From: Perca fluviatilis
Taxonomy: Eukaryota; Chordata; Actinopteri; Perciformes; Percidae
Reading direction: 5' to 3'
DNA: 64,000 bases
Assembly: GCF_010015445.1 (NCBI RefSeq)
Contig: NC_053118.1
Location: 18,113,437 to 18,177,436 of the forward strand
A program made the translations under genes and the position numbers. Positions 1-12,244 of the stretch are shown one piece after another (position 1 is the first letter of the stretch; every line of letters starts with the position of its first letter). Below the pieces are notes generated by a model. It was not told where the DNA came from and did not search any database. It saw nothing but the letters and a program-made list of their open reading frames with translations.

Positions 1-1815
1 AACAAACCAAGATGGGAGAAGCTGTGTTTCAGGAGAGCATTCTTCTTAGTAAAGGTCTTTGTACAGTCTGTGCATTTAAGAATGTGATGGCACGTCTTCC
101 TCCGGTGGCGCGCAAGAGCTTTTGGAGAGGAGAAATTGCGGCCACATACCTTGCATACGACATCCAGTCTACATCGGTGTAACTGCACATGGTGTTCACA
201 CTCCTTCAGGGAAATAAAAACACGTTTGCACAGGTCACACTCGTAAAACTCTTTCTCAAGGTGAGTTACTGAAAGGTGGCGTTTCAACTCTTCCTTTGAC
301 GCAAAGACCGTCAGACATACGCGGCACTGGGGACGATCCACTTTGGTCTGGGCGTGCGTGCGCAGGTGGACACGGTAGCTGTAGATCTGGCAGAAACGCT
401 TTCCACATTCAGCACAGCAGTACGGGCGTGCTCCAGTGTGCAGATTCATGTGGTCCTGGAGCTTGAATTTGGAGGGCAGCTGGAGATCACAGACACTGCA
501 GCGGTGGTCACCTGAATGACTCGACTCTGCGGAAAAGAAGGAAATCAAAAGTGTGCCAACGGATACAAGTTAAATTGAAGATGTCGATTAGAAGTAATTA
601 CCGTAGACTGACATGAGTGTTTATTTGGTACCACTTTATATCAGTTTTAAAATGATAAGGCTGGCTACCAAAACCAACAATGTGTGAGTCTGTCAATTTT
701 CCTATACGGTCTGTTTTACTCACCCCCAACTAAGGCCATCCATTCCTGCTGCATAATAAATCTTTTAAAAAAACAAATAAAGAAATGTATTTTTTTTTAA
801 TTAAAAGGCTAAACATTTTCTTAAACAGCTGGGCACTGTCGTTTTTATAAAACAATACTTAAAGATCAGTGCATTTGTTGGGGTCTATTTTCAGCAGTGG
901 ATTAATACACATTTGGTGCTCTAGTGCGTATTTCCGACAGCAGGACAGTGTGTGTCAAAGTAAACTACAATGCCCAGATCCATTGTAAGGAAGGAACATG
1001 TCACTCAGTGCCACAGCATAGTTTCTTTTAGTGTTTTTAGTAGTTTCTAGACAAAAATTAAGGTCCATGGCAAAGAGAGGCTTTGGCCTCACAGACAATA
1101 CTTTACGAGGATAACTTAATATTTGGTTTTTGATCTTTTCATGAGAAAACTATTTCAAGCATGTTAGACATTAAATTGTGGCAATTCGGCTAAAACGTTT
1201 GTGTTTTAGACAAACTGTTAACAATACACTACTATGTGCGTATAAGAGTCAAAATGAATAAGTCATACCATTGTTTAGTCCCTGTTCATCATCATCATCC
1301 TCTTCCTCATCCACCTCTTCTTCCTCATACATCTCTGAAACCTCACTGTCATCGGAGTCATCCCCCACACCCTGCTGCATCTCTGTTGAACCCTCTTGTG
1401 CAGCGTCTCGGTCATCAACATATTTCTTTACATTGTCATCCTGTTCAGTTATTGGCTGTGGAAGGTCTGGATCAGTCACCATGGGCTCTGACATCTCGAG
1501 AGCCGCTGTGCGGTGAGAGACAGCGTGTTCATCGTGTAGACTTCGTGGAGGATTTTGGAGTGTAGAAGTCTCTGACAGAGGTGAGGTCTGTTTTGCTGCA
1601 CCTGCTTCTTTAGCATCAACTGACTGCTGGCCTCTGACCAGTCGTCTCTGAACACGTGTGGTTGAAAGTGAAGTGGGAGAGGGACTGGGTACAAATGAGG
1701 CACCAGGTGATGTGGAGCGACAGGGCGTCTCTCTAACCGAGGTCTCGCGTGGCTGTAGGATGTCCGAATACCCCAGCTCTGTTAGCTGGATATCGATGGT
1801 GTATTCAATGGACAT
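1..1815 (-). CDS. C2H2 zinc-finger protein, 3' end outside window
   Basis: A probable nuclear DNA-binding protein, cut off by the window edge. Coding exon 1 is 1269-1815 (ATG at 1815, just after a CAG acceptor at 1818-1819; donor GTATGA at 1268). Coding exon 2 is 526-1, acceptor CGCAG at 527. The join is one base plus two, giving Glu, and the frame is kept. About 357 residues are visible. Residues 1-182 lack fingers and end in a strongly acidic run (EEEEVDEEEDDDD). Exon 2 carries six C2H2-type units, starting CSVCDLQL, CAECGKRF, CRVCLTVF, CDLCKRVF, CKVCGRNF and CTDCTKTF, with linkers unlike the usual TGEKP. Exon 2 has no ATG-started ORF because it runs off the window. A 5' untranslated exon ends at the donor at 2282. 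I do not recognise the orthologue. The gene call is firm; the function is inferred from the domains. Confidence 0.85.
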
Positions 1816-2281
1816 GACTGCTGGCTGAGGAGTCCCAAAGGGTAATCAAAGAGAATAGGCAGGTGTTAAATGAGCATTAACATACTGAGGTATGGATTAG
1901 AGTTTAGGACACAAAATGTAGGTTTATCAATACATTAAAAGGTATACGTGCAATTTTGTGTCCCAAACTCCTTAATTATTTAAGAACCTGCTAAACCACC
2001 TGTGCTACCCTAGCCTGCCTTTAATATGTGGCCTTCTTTTAAACAGCTTTTATATAACCGAACTCGGTGTTTTAAGGAGGTTTTTAAGTGTTTTATTTAC
2101 AACAGTGGTCCCCTTGTGCACGTGTCCCTCACCAGGCGTTGTGTTTTAACCCTAACTTAACCTGTCTCAAATAAGACCCTCATCATTTGGGACACTCAGT
2201 TTTTGGAAAATAATTTGGGACAATAAACTGCAAGTAAGCCTACATAAAAAAAAATGGTAATGTTGTCACATTTCGCCTTAC

Positions 2282-2480
2282 CTGTCGAGCGACTACATCT
2301 GTAATGGTTCCTCTAGGTCTGCGTTTTCTTCTTTCTTTTATTTTCTATCGAGCTTGCAAAACAACTTTTCCATGGAAATACATCTACGACGCACCTTTAC
2401 GCTGTTGTACACCTCGCTCACCTGGTAGGAGGAACTGGTGATGGAACAGCGTGGCTTCAGAACAATTAGCTAGACAACAA
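2282..2480 (-). other. Probable 5' untranslated exon of the 1-1815 gene
   Basis: On the minus strand CGACAG is followed by a good donor GTAAGG at 2281-2276, and the next acceptor is the one just before the ATG at 1815. The upstream (high-coordinate) limit is a guess, since no TATA box is visible. DNA above 2480 would be the promoter. Confidence 0.45.
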
Positions 2481-2736
2481 GCTTTAGCCTTGCTCGGTGT
2501 TCAGCCAAAGCAAATGAGAAGCGAAATTTGAACGACTATACGATGTGAAGATAGAGCAAAAACAATTAGCCGATTTGCTAGCTCCCAACTCACACAACCG
2601 ATCGTATAAAGGGGAGTTGAAAAGGAGGAAAACAAATGAAGCACAAGGAGAGGAAACTCGTGTGTGCGCGCGAGCACACCTAGTGTTCTGGAGCGGCATT
2701 ACCCTGGGGTACGGTACTAGCTACATGACATAACAG

Positions 2737-3917
2737 CTAATAGTCCAGTCATTTTATGAAAAAAGGTAGGCCAAATTGCAAAAGAAGCAAACCTAACTGA
2801 TTTTGTAGGCTATCCTCAATATGTCATGTGTAAGGAAAAAAAAAAGCCCCGAAGAATCCCATTAGGGGAAAGTTTCGAAAAAGACCCAAATATAGCCTAT
2901 TCATACACGTATTCATTCTTTTTCTCAAGTGATAGGGTAAATATTTAAACCTTTAGATATCACCATGAAAATTACTGAGTTGATTACTTACATCAAGACA
3001 AACAATAAATGTATTACAAGTTTTTTTTAAATTGTTTGTTAACATGGGCAAACGGTGCATAATCTAATTACGTATATGCTAATTTGCATAAATACCACAA
3101 CAGATCTAAACATTGGGTATAGCCAGGTGAAAATGTCTTGTTGAATCTTGTTGACATAACAGTAAAAGACTTGAATGGAACCCATTTAGGCTACCCATGA
3201 GCTTAAATACATGGAGGCAGGAAGAAGTACTTTAAACCAGCCATAGTGGTGTGTACGTAATTTGATTGTTTGATCCAGACACTTTTTTATTTTACCTACC
3301 TTTTGTCTTTTGCATTCTCCTTGCCCTTGTCTCCTGTTCTTCCCTCAGACTCATCCCCCAGAATCAGTCCCACGGGCCCATCCCCAAACCCCATCTCTGC
3401 AATAATAATTAATAAAGGCTGGTTTAAAGTACTTCTTCCTGCCTCTATGTATTAATGCTCATGGGTAGCCTTAATGGGTTCCATTCAGACCTTAACATTA
3501 AGTCTTTCACTGTTATATGTCAACAAGATTCAACAAGACATTTTCACCAATGTTTAGATCTGTTGTGGTATTTATGCAAATAAGCACATACGTAATTAGA
3601 TTATGCACCGTTTGCCCATGTTAACAAACAATTTCAAAAAACTTGTAATACATTTTTTGTTTTTCTTGATGTAAGTGATCAACTCAGTAAGTTTCATGGT
3701 GATATCTAAAGGTTAACATTTTCACCCTATTCACGTGAGAAAAAGAATGAATAGGCTATATTTGGGTCTTTTTCGAAACTTTCCCCTAATGGGATTATTC
3801 GGGGCTTTTTTTTCCTTACTCATGACATACTGCGGATACAAAATCAGTTGAGTTTGCTTCTGTTGCAATTTGGCCTAGGTTGACCCCAATTTTGGCTTAA
3901 AATGACTGGACTACTAG
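2737..3917. mobile_element. Foldback-type element with ~500 bp inverted arms
   Basis: The left arm (2737-3243) and right arm (3416-3917) are near-perfect reverse complements around a 172-base loop. Outer ends are CTAATAGTCCAGTCATTTTA on the left, and the complement CTAGTAGTCCAGTCATTTTA on the right. Inner ends meet at GAAGTACTTTAAACCAGCC and its complement. Arms differ only by scattered substitutions and small indels. The loop has no convincing coding capacity. No clear target duplication was found. The structure suggests a non-autonomous foldback DNA transposon; an assembly-created inverted copy is less likely because the arms are diverged. Confidence 0.8.
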
Positions 3918-3924
3918 GGCAAGT

Positions 3925-4075
3925 CCACCCCTAACTAAGCACATTTACACAAGTACTGTATTTAAGTACATATACATTACTTGGTCACTTCAGTTTTACG
4001 CTATTTTATACTTCTACTCCACTACAATTCACTAGCAGTTATTGTACTTTTGTTGATAGATTTTTCATACAATGT
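3925..4075. repeat. Teleost interspersed repeat fragment
   Basis: The stretch with AAGTACTGTATTTAAGTACA followed by TTATACTTCTACTCCACTAC matches, from memory, a dispersed repeat very common in percomorph genomes. There is no coding capacity. Boundaries are approximate. Confidence 0.45.
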
Positions 4076-4107
4076 CATGAAATGACACAATGTAGATGAA
4101 AACGACA

Positions 4108-4877
4108 CAATTATTATTTTTTATTTACTTAACCAGATAGGCCGTTGAGAACAGGTTCTCATTTGCAACGGTGACCTGGCCAAGAAAAGCGTAAGCGTAC
4201 AAGATGACACACAGTTTCACATTCTAAGTAAACAGAGTGCAATAGGCTACAAAGGTACAGATTAAGTAGGCACTTGAAAATCCGGTGCAAAGTGAGGAAA
4301 TGCGAAGGTGGGAAGGTAATAACATAATATACATGAATAGACAATCTATAACATTTGTCTAAATGCAGAATATAGTAAAGAGTCAATATACCGTTATTTT
4401 TGTCTAGGTAGTGAGGTAGAATCAGAAATAACACAACACACTGTATGAATAATAAGATGCTGAGATGAAGTAAGGAGTCAATGTACAGTTTGTGCGAAGT
4501 GTGGACTAGATAGTGATGCTGATCAATCATAGCACAATATACATGAATAAACGGAGCTATCTAAATGCTGAAATGTGGTAAAGAGTCAATATACAATTAG
4601 TGCAAGGAGGTAGGTGTAGATATGAGTAGTGGATGTGCAAAAAATAGTGTGACAACAAGGTAGTGCAACAATGGTGGGAGGAAATACAGTTTTGTATGCC
4701 AGGGCAGATGCAAAGTGCATGGTCAGGCGTGTTTTTAAGGTAGTTAGTGGGATAAGGGTTTTGAGGTTCAGGGCTTTTTGTAGCTCATTCCAGTCATTTG
4801 CAGCTGAGAACTGGAAGGAGTGGCGGCCAAAGGGGGTGTGCACTTTTGGGGTGACCAAGGACAACATGCCCTGTTAC
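4108..4877 (-). mobile_element. 5'-truncated LINE with reverse-transcriptase C-terminal remnant
   Basis: The minus-strand ORF at 4867-4586 encodes a stretch with FGRHSFQFSAANDWNELQ and NLKTLIPLTTLKTRL. This is the usual end of fish jockey/L2-like LINE polyproteins (…FGRrsF…WN.L…lksFK…). The DNA at 4586-4134 would be its 3' untranslated region, and the element ends in an A/T-rich tail near 4108-4135 (AAATAAAAAATAATAATT on the minus strand). The upstream reverse-transcriptase and endonuclease parts are absent, so it is dead on arrival. Confidence 0.6.
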
Positions 4878-4879
4878 AC

Positions 4880-5545
4880 CCATAGACAGTATATAAACTG
4901 GACCAACAGATCCTGTTGCTCTGGACGGAGACCAGTGAAGGATATTAGAAGCACTTTTCTGGTGAGCGCTGAGCGTTACTGCGCAGCCTCCAACTGAGAG
5001 AGATGACGTAGATGTGACGTGAGCAACATGTCTGAAAGTTGTAAGTCTTCTGGTAGCTGTGCCAAGAGAAATCTCAATCATTCCCAATCTTGCAGAGACT
5101 GAGAGCGTAGGTATATGTAAGGAGATAACATAGACACAGGCTAATTATTGCTAACTAAAATGCTAGATAACATTAGTAATTAAACTTAAACAGCTAATGT
5201 AAGTCGAAACTGCCTGCAAGCTTCTCCTGTACTATACGGTAATTCCTCTACTATGCGACAGTAAGTCGCTTGGTTATGACACAACAGTTAGCCTATTTTC
5301 ACAAAAATGTCTGCTACGGAGCCATAACGTGAGATACAAGGTAATGGAGGCTTTTATACATTGTCGTGTTTCTTTAGAAATAAACAATAGACAAAAAAAG
5401 TCTTTAAACGCTTCAGATGTAAAGTTATTCGCTGTCAAAGTGACGTCAAAATGAATGGCAGTCAATGGAATGCTAACGTCAGTTGATCGTTTGGTAGCAT
5501 AAAAATGGCGCCATAGGAGGTTCGAGTTCTGAATCGAAGCTTACC
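4880..5545. repeat. Interspersed repeat, ~670 bp, non-coding
   Basis: The stretch starts around CCCATAGACAGTATATAAAC and ends near CGAAGCTTACCCCCTTGG. It resembles a dispersed percomorph repeat I have seen near genes, but I cannot name the family. ORFs inside are short and unremarkable. Confidence 0.4.
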
Positions 5546-5548
5546 CCC

Positions 5549-6012
5549 TTGGTTACACCCTGCTACGCTCTGCAGTGCCCTGCTACATTCTACTGTGTCC
5601 TGCTACGCCCTGCCATGCTCTGCTGCGTCCTGCTACGTCCTGTAATGCCCTGCTGTGTCCTGCTACGCCATGAACTACTACAACTACTATTTCTGGTCAT
5701 TGTTCCATTATCTTTATTGCGACTATCATTGCCACTGTTCATCACACCCCCAACCGGCACCGTCAGACACCGCCTACCAAGAGCCTGGGTCTGTCCAAGG
5801 TTTCTCCCTACAAGGAAGTTTTTCTCATCACCGAGGTTTCTTCCTAAAAGGAGTTTTTCCTCGCCAAGGTCGCACTAAATACTTGCTCTTGGGGGAATTA
5901 CTGAAATTGTTGGGTCTTTGTAAATTATAGTGTGGTCTAGACCTACTCTATCTGTAAAGTGTCCTGAGATAACTCGTTATGATTTGATACTGTAAATAAA
6001 ATTGAATTGAAT
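5549..6012 (+). repeat. Minisatellite plus SINE/LINE-type 3' tail repeat
   Basis: Bases 5555-5672 are a degenerate tandem array of a ~10-base unit like CCTGCTACGC/CCTGCTGTGT. This is followed by a common teleost repeat body (GCCTACCAAGAGCCTGGGTC, then a duplicated GAGGTTTC…AAGGAGTTTTTCC motif). It ends in AAATAAAATTGAATTGAATA, the GAATT-type tail of a retroposed element. The ORFs covering it are incidental. Confidence 0.6.
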
Positions 6013-6019
6013 AATAATA

Positions 6020-7558
6020 CAGTCTGACAGGTTCCATCATGCATGAGCACTTCCCCTTTTCATTCTTTTAAATACATTTGGCAGGTAATAGTTAAGTACT
6101 TGTAAACTGTTTTTGTTCTGTATTACACTGTTATCTGCGAAAGATACTGAAAGTATCCAAAGTAAATATTAATGTATCATATTATCATGCGTACATTATG
6201 TATTACTACAGATTACTATTATTACTGTAGTTTGCCAATGTGGAGCCAACTCCAAATGCTTTATACTGTATATTACTCGTTTAATTATAGCTATACAAAT
6301 AAATAATCTGGCAATTACTCGACATCAACACATTATGGATCATTCATTTTGGACATGTACTAGACACTACAGAAAACAGACAAAATTACAGCATTTTCTA
6401 AACTATAAAGGAAGGACACAGCAAGATTAGTGCTTGGACAAAATGTTCCATATTCAACCTTTTTATAATAGTTCAGCTGTTCTGTGGTAAAGGTACACAT
6501 CATCCAAATCAGAGCTGCTTGCTGCTAGCATCTGAATCTTGTGTTCCTGCATTAGAAGTGAGAACAAAGACAAAAGGCAAGGTATTTCTTCAGCAGCCTC
6601 CCTTGGGATAGCATGTTTTATTACATTGTTGCAGTGTCCAGACACATTGCAGTGGGGAGAGAAACAATCCAATCAGTGAAAAAACACATGATATACACAG
6701 TTCATTATGGGACTCTAGGCATTAAACAGGCATGAGGTCCATTTAAGAAATGTCCAAGACATGAAACATCATTCTAATAAGTGAAAAATTGAAAAGGAGT
6801 CATTTTTACTGTAGACGAATCAGGATTATAGTGGATCATTTCTGCCCACATGCCAAACACTCCACATTAAACCTGGAGCACTAAGCCAAAATATATTTTT
6901 TTAGCAGAACATAATCATGTTATTTTAAAATTCTTCCTCAATGAAACTTAATTTAGAAAAGAACATAATCAAAATATTAGAGTAAAAAAAAAAAGCACAT
7001 TATGAACCAGAAGCTGTACATAACACATTTCTCTTGACAAACTGTCTAAACATTCAACATAGTAACTCTACTAGGTATCTAATTTGCTTCAAAATATGTA
7101 CTTACCCAATTAGTTTTAAAAGAAAAAAAAATAATAATAAAACAAACATTTTTTTTTAAACCACAGAGTGAGTTGAACAACTCAGGACATAAAATAATTC
7201 ACACCACACGCATTTCACACTTAAAAAAAAACTGAAACAAATCATTAAAAAAGTTATTCAACACAGTTTGTTTTTACAAATAAACAATGTTTTGTGGCAA
7301 AGGGTGTATGGATTTAACAACATTTGGTTAGTCAATTTAGGAGATGTGTGTTTGTCCGAAATTTGAAGAGCTCATGATTAAAACTTAACTTCAAATCCAA
7401 AACTTGCTAAAACGTCATTCTCAAAACCATTCCAAACTCTGAAACCATCATGTGAAGCATCAGATCTCCAATGTTAAAAAAAAAAAAAAAAAAAAAGGAT
7501 AATTAATGATTAAAATCTTCAAAAACAATAGACTTTCTGCACGGTCCCCATGTCTCAA
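6020..7558. other. AT-rich non-coding DNA, largely 3' UTR/downstream of the next gene
   Basis: There is no convincing coding sequence. The part adjoining 7559 is probably the 3' untranslated region of the minus-strand gene ending there; TTTATT (minus AATAAA) occurs at 6610-6615 among others. Short poly-A tracts are present at 6986, 7123 and 7477. Confidence 0.4.
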
Positions 7559-8920
7559 TTATCTCTTTGCACTTGGGTTTTCAGCCTTTTCCTCCGGGTG
7601 GCTTTTCTGGTGAGCTTTTAAGGTGCGCTCACGGCCAAAGCTCTTGCCGCAGGTTGGACAGGCAAGGCGGCCCACGGCGTGAGCCCGGGACATGTGGGCG
7701 TCCAGCTGCTCAGGACGGGCAAAGCTCTCTTCACATTCTTCACAGGGATGGGCTTTCCGTGGGGTGTGTTTCTCCTTCTTGTGAGCACGGAGCTGAATCA
7801 AGCCGGGGAATGCGAGGTCACATTCCGGACAGGGATGCTGACGGGCCGCAGCGGCCGCATCTGCTTTTGGTTTCTTCTCCTTTGCTGGAGGTTGACTGTC
7901 ATCCTCGGGACTCTTAGCATCCTCCGTTTCTGGTTTTGCTGCGGCTTTAGAAGGACGGCCACGCTTTGCTCCACCTGCTTTTCCCTTTTCCTCCGCTGGA
8001 GGGGCTGCTGACTCTGATGTGCTGCCGGCCTTCACTGCCTCCTCGGGTGCTTCTGCCTCATCCTTCTTTTTCCGCTTTCCCTTTTTCTCAGCAGCTGCGA
8101 CGTCTTCAGCTTTGGAAGGCCGTCCACGTTTCTTGACGGATGCGGCGCTGCCGTTGCATTGCTGACCTTCAGGGTACTTCTCCTGGTGGGCTATCAGCTC
8201 TGGTTCTGTTTCAAAGCCCTGACCACACTTCTTACAGCGGTGAGTTTTCGCAGGGTCCTCCAGCGGTTCGGCAGTCTCTACATCTGGGCGGGGATGCTGG
8301 GTCAGGCGATGAGTACGCAACAGTCCAGCACTACGGAAGGTCTCATTGCAATCTTTACATACCAACTGTTTCTCTGGACACACCTGTCTTCTATGGGCTG
8401 TTAGCTGCGAAGGTTAGAAGTAAAAAAACAAAAAAAAACACACATTTAGTATGAAATATAATGAGCTTAATATTTTTGGGGGGGCATTCATGGTGGTATT
8501 TAGTTTTAATACTGCCAGGGACAATTATTTTTAAGCATTTTTTCACACTCACTTCAGAGAATGTTTTAAAGCTCTCCTTGCAGTGCACACATTTGAAGGG
8601 CTTGTCGTCCTTGCTGTGTGTTGGCTGGTGCTGTGTCAGTTCCTCAGATGACTGAAACGTGCGGTCACACACGTAGCATGTGAACAATGTGTTTCCCTGT
8701 GAAGAAATAAAAAAAGAGGAGCCAAAGTTAAAATAATTCAAGACCCAAGAACCACTTGTAAAATGTTAAACCCAAGTTTATCAGAGTCACTTTATCTGCC
8801 AAGGACAAGTGATGTGCAGGAGTTTGTCTCAGGTTACTGACAACTAACAGTAATACTGTATAAATTGTATATCTGTTTTAACAGTGTGCATTCTCTTGAA
8901 TACAATAAAGCAGCATGGAG

Positions 8921-8969
<49 letters not shown>

Positions 8970-9734
8970 CATTTTACAAAATAACTTCAACAAGTTAATG
9001 AATGGCTCTTTGTGACCATGTTTTTTTCTAGTAATACAATGCCACTAACTTTACAGCAATATGAAGGATAAAAGATCTCAAAATATGACAAATTGTATCT
9101 TTTATTTAAAATGGGAACACACCGGAAAATAATGGAAGAATAAGAAACCTGCTTTATTTACTTTTTGAGTACTTTTAAACACAGAAAATTTGAAAAAAAA
9201 AAAAAAAAAAAAAAGGAAAAAAAAAAAAAAAAAACCCCAAAAAAAAATTAAAAAGGAAAAAAAAAAAATAAAAAAAAAAAAATTTGGCCTAAACATCAAA
9301 ATTTGGCATACCAAGTAACACAAACTGTAACAATTCCTAGTGATTGAATGAACGGATAATGTGAAGCTTACCTGCTGAAGCTGTTGCTTATACTCTTCCC
9401 GGTGGCTCTTCTTCATATGCCTTTCCTTGGCTTTGGCACTGCAGAATGTGATGAAGCACTGGAAACACTGCAGGTTTTCATGCTGGTCTGGAAAGACAGA
9501 AGGACATAGAGAGACCATGTAAAGACAAAGTTAATCTTTCAGTTGCTTTCAGCAAACTGAGTTCAAGTTGTGACCCGTATACCACTTACATGGTTGAATG
9601 GAGGGTGCAGGAGGTCCATTCAAAGTGATAGGTTTGTATGGATCTGCTGGCTTCTCAGGGGGAGCTTCTGGAGGTGGATCTGGCAATCCCCGTCCCATCA
9701 CTATCTCCTCTATGTTCAAAATATCCGAGTCCAT
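7559..9734 (-). CDS. C2H2 zinc-finger / AT-hook protein, ZNF576-like
   Basis: A likely nuclear DNA-binding protein of 416 residues in four coding exons: 9734-9590, 9487-9372, 8696-8553 and 8404-7559. Every junction keeps the frame, with donors GTAAGT, GTAAGC and GTGAGT. The start ATG at 9734 opens MDSDILNIEEIV, followed by a proline-rich region to residue 48. Fingers begin CFQCFITF, CYVCDRTF, CVHCKESF, CKDCNETF, CKKCGQGF, CPECDLAF, CEECEESF and CPTCGKSF. Between the fifth and sixth lies a Lys/Glu/Ala-rich linker with two KRGRPSK AT-hook cores. The segment ITF…KAKERHMKKSH…GNTLFTCYVC resembles human ZNF576 from memory. It is also clearly paralogous to exon 2 of the neighbouring 12245-24773 gene. 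Introns hold an (AT)n run and a long poly-A run. Confidence 0.88.
8922..8960. repeat. (AT)n microsatellite
   Basis: About 19 uninterrupted TA/AT units lie in the intron between the second and third coding exons of the ZNF576-like gene. Confidence 0.95.
9193..9282. repeat. Poly-A low-complexity tract, ~90 bp
   Basis: Almost pure A with a few G, C and T interruptions, inside an intron of the ZNF576-like gene. On the sense (minus) strand it is a poly-T run about 90 bases upstream of the 9371 donor. Its length is likely unreliable in an assembly. Confidence 0.9.
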
Positions 9735-9779
9735 CCTGGTATACTTGGTGGTCTCAAAATACGCTCACAACAACTTTCC

Positions 9780-10640
9780 TGGAATCATTTAAAGAACAAG
9801 ACAACGTGAAAGTGAGGTTAAATATCACGTTTGGGTTACAGCGGGAACATAACACGGTTATAACTAGCTAATCCCACAGATAACGTTAAGAAACAGTTAA
9901 CGTTATGTTCAACAAATGACAACGAACCAATTATTTTCTCTGCTAGTTAGGCTGAGGTAGCTCACTGTAACACGGCGGGTTACAGGAATCACAACTTATC
10001 TGTTAGTCCAGTTCCCCAAAGCAAACACTCAAGTTTCGGCTCATTTAGCTATGCTAACGTTACGTTGCTGCCTTTAAGGCCGCTAGCTAAGCTAACTAGC
10101 GCCATGAGCGCCTGCGAGCATCCGGCCACCAGTTAACAGATTAAAATGCCTCACTAGGTATATCGGTTAAGCCGTAAGCGTCAAAAGAAAATGTATCTGC
10201 TTAAGTGTAGTGTTCGTGCATGTAGCTGACGCTAATCACGAAGTACCAGGCTACCGAGCGGGCTACCGCTAGTTAGCTAGCGAGTTATCTTGCTGGCTAG
10301 CTACTGGTTAGCGCTAACAACACTGGCTGCCATTCAAAGAGGATCGAAGACTTTTCGTGCCTTTTTACATATCGAGTTTTAACTCATTGTTTGGCGCTTG
10401 CATTCATCTGCCATGTAACAATATGGTGCACGTAAATATAAACACCAATATATATAACAAACTATTTAGCTAAATAACAAATGTAAAATTGAGTATTACG
10501 TTACCTCTGACCGCTTTTTGAATTTGAGAGTTGACCCCAGAGAAGTACAACGGATAGATCGGACACTTCCTGGTGTATTTGTGATGATAGCCGCTGGTAC
10601 AACTAAGATGGCTGCCATGGAGTCGTCGGTATGTTATAGT
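9780..10640. promoter_or_regulatory. Probable promoter/5' region of the ZNF576-like gene
   Basis: There is no coding sequence. A possible acceptor for the first coding exon lies near 9782 (minus GATTCCAG). The upstream end contains AAGATGGCTGCC at about 10605, close to the YY1 motif typical of TATA-less vertebrate promoters. The whole stretch has many GCTAGC/GCTAACG-type words. The transcription start is not determined. Confidence 0.35.
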
Positions 10641-12244
10641 GTATGTTAAACTAAACAAAACATTGAAATAATATTAAAAATAAAAAATAGACCAGCAAAG
10701 TTGTTCTGTCGCTTCGAGCAGCACTTTGTATGTAGAGTGCAGGAAGAAACATAAAACTTTTATGTAAAAACAGTGCACATGACTACAGTATAAAACAAGA
10801 TTATCTTTCAAGATGTTACCACTCCTTTTATATACTGTATTAAGTAATACAATTATCCTTAAACACACAGCTAACTTTACATCTATATAAACATGGATTT
10901 GAACTTACCCTTCTTTTCTATTTAGTATGGTTCTATGGTTGGTCTCCGTCACGTGACCAAACCAACTTGAAGTACTCTTTGTTTTTATTCACCTTTTTGT
11001 TTACCTCCTTTATATAAAACGAGTACACACACGCTTACACACGTTAGGACCATAGGTTAGGACACCCCAGTCTCTTCATCCGTAGCGTTTCTTGGATCAT
11101 ATGCCTGTAGACCAACATATCTCTGTATAGGAATATGTGTATTATTCAATTTACAGTTATTTATATTTAAAACATATCTTTGTGATTTACACTACTAATG
11201 CACAAAATCAATAAATACTGGAGAGGATGAATGATATGCTGAAAGATTGAGATAAAGCTACCTTTTCAAGACATTCTGACACAGTAGGAAAAGCACACAT
11301 GTAAATAATAAAATTATTTTTGGCTTTATTCCATTTAGCTGCTTCAGTTTCAGGGTTTATGCATGCTGGCTCAGTCTCTATCATCGCTATCGTGGCTTGC
11401 TGGGACACTTCAATCGAACAGAGCCACTTTTAATGTTATTAGCAACAGCTGTTTTTTTCCTGTGTGTATGTCCAAATGTCTGCTGTGAATAAGGTGTTTT
11501 GTGCAAACATTGGTCTGCAGTCTTCAAAAACAAATGCAACAATGACAAATGTTTCATCCCTCTTTTATTTTTTTCTGAAATTCAAAATAAATAATGTTTA
11601 AATTCAAAGAGCCAAAAACAAGCTCAACATGTCAAGTAAATTCAGTCAGGTTAAAATAAATAGTAAAAAAAAAAATCAATATGTTGCGCTCCTTTTGCAG
11701 CAAGTGTATGGCTATGTTTTTTTTTTTTTTTTTACACTTCCTTCTGAAGGCAAATTCATTTTTACACTTGCTCAATGACATAATAAGCCACATCACAAAG
11801 CATTTGCAGCACACTGCAGCACAAATAATACTTCAAAAGAATGCTACTGCCAGTGAAAGGCATATTGGAAAAGTTGTAAGGACAGAGGAGATAATACGAT
11901 TCTTTGATTAGCCTGGTTTTCATACACCAAAAGCACAGTTACATTCTAAATCAGAAAGCAAAATGTTGAAAAAACCGGAGGGAAAAAAAAGAGCCCTTTG
12001 TCGGGCAGTTGATGAATTCCTATTACGTGGATAGACAAGAATACCATCGTTGTAGACTTATGTTCAAATGATCCGTGTCCAGTATCACAGATAAATAGAG
12101 GCTGATGATTTGCGGTTATTCTCAATCTAACCTCCAGTATTGAAAACTGATTATTAAATCAATTATTGTTATTTTATTGGATCAATTATTGAAAACAAAA
12201 TGTATCACAAAAATAAAAATAAAGGGTAAACTCTGTAGTTGGCA
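10641..12244. other. AT-rich intergenic DNA and 3' UTR of the next gene
   Basis: No gene is recognised. On the minus strand a poly-A signal AATAAA lies at 12178-12173, about 70 bases past the stop of the zinc finger-piggyBac gene. The rest is featureless apart from a few A/T homopolymers (11719-11734 poly-T). Confidence 0.4.

Noticed and set aside
5549..5930. Overlapping ORFs of 109 and 91 codons
   Set aside because: They read through a minisatellite and a dispersed repeat; repetitive translation only.
8922..9282. Regular repeats considered as a CRISPR-like array
   Set aside because: They are an (AT)n microsatellite and a poly-A tract inside a eukaryotic intron.
9102..9518. 138-codon ORF as an independent gene with a Phe-rich tail
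   Set aside because: Only 9372-9487 is coding; the Phe-rich part is translation of the intronic poly-T run after the donor GTAAGC.
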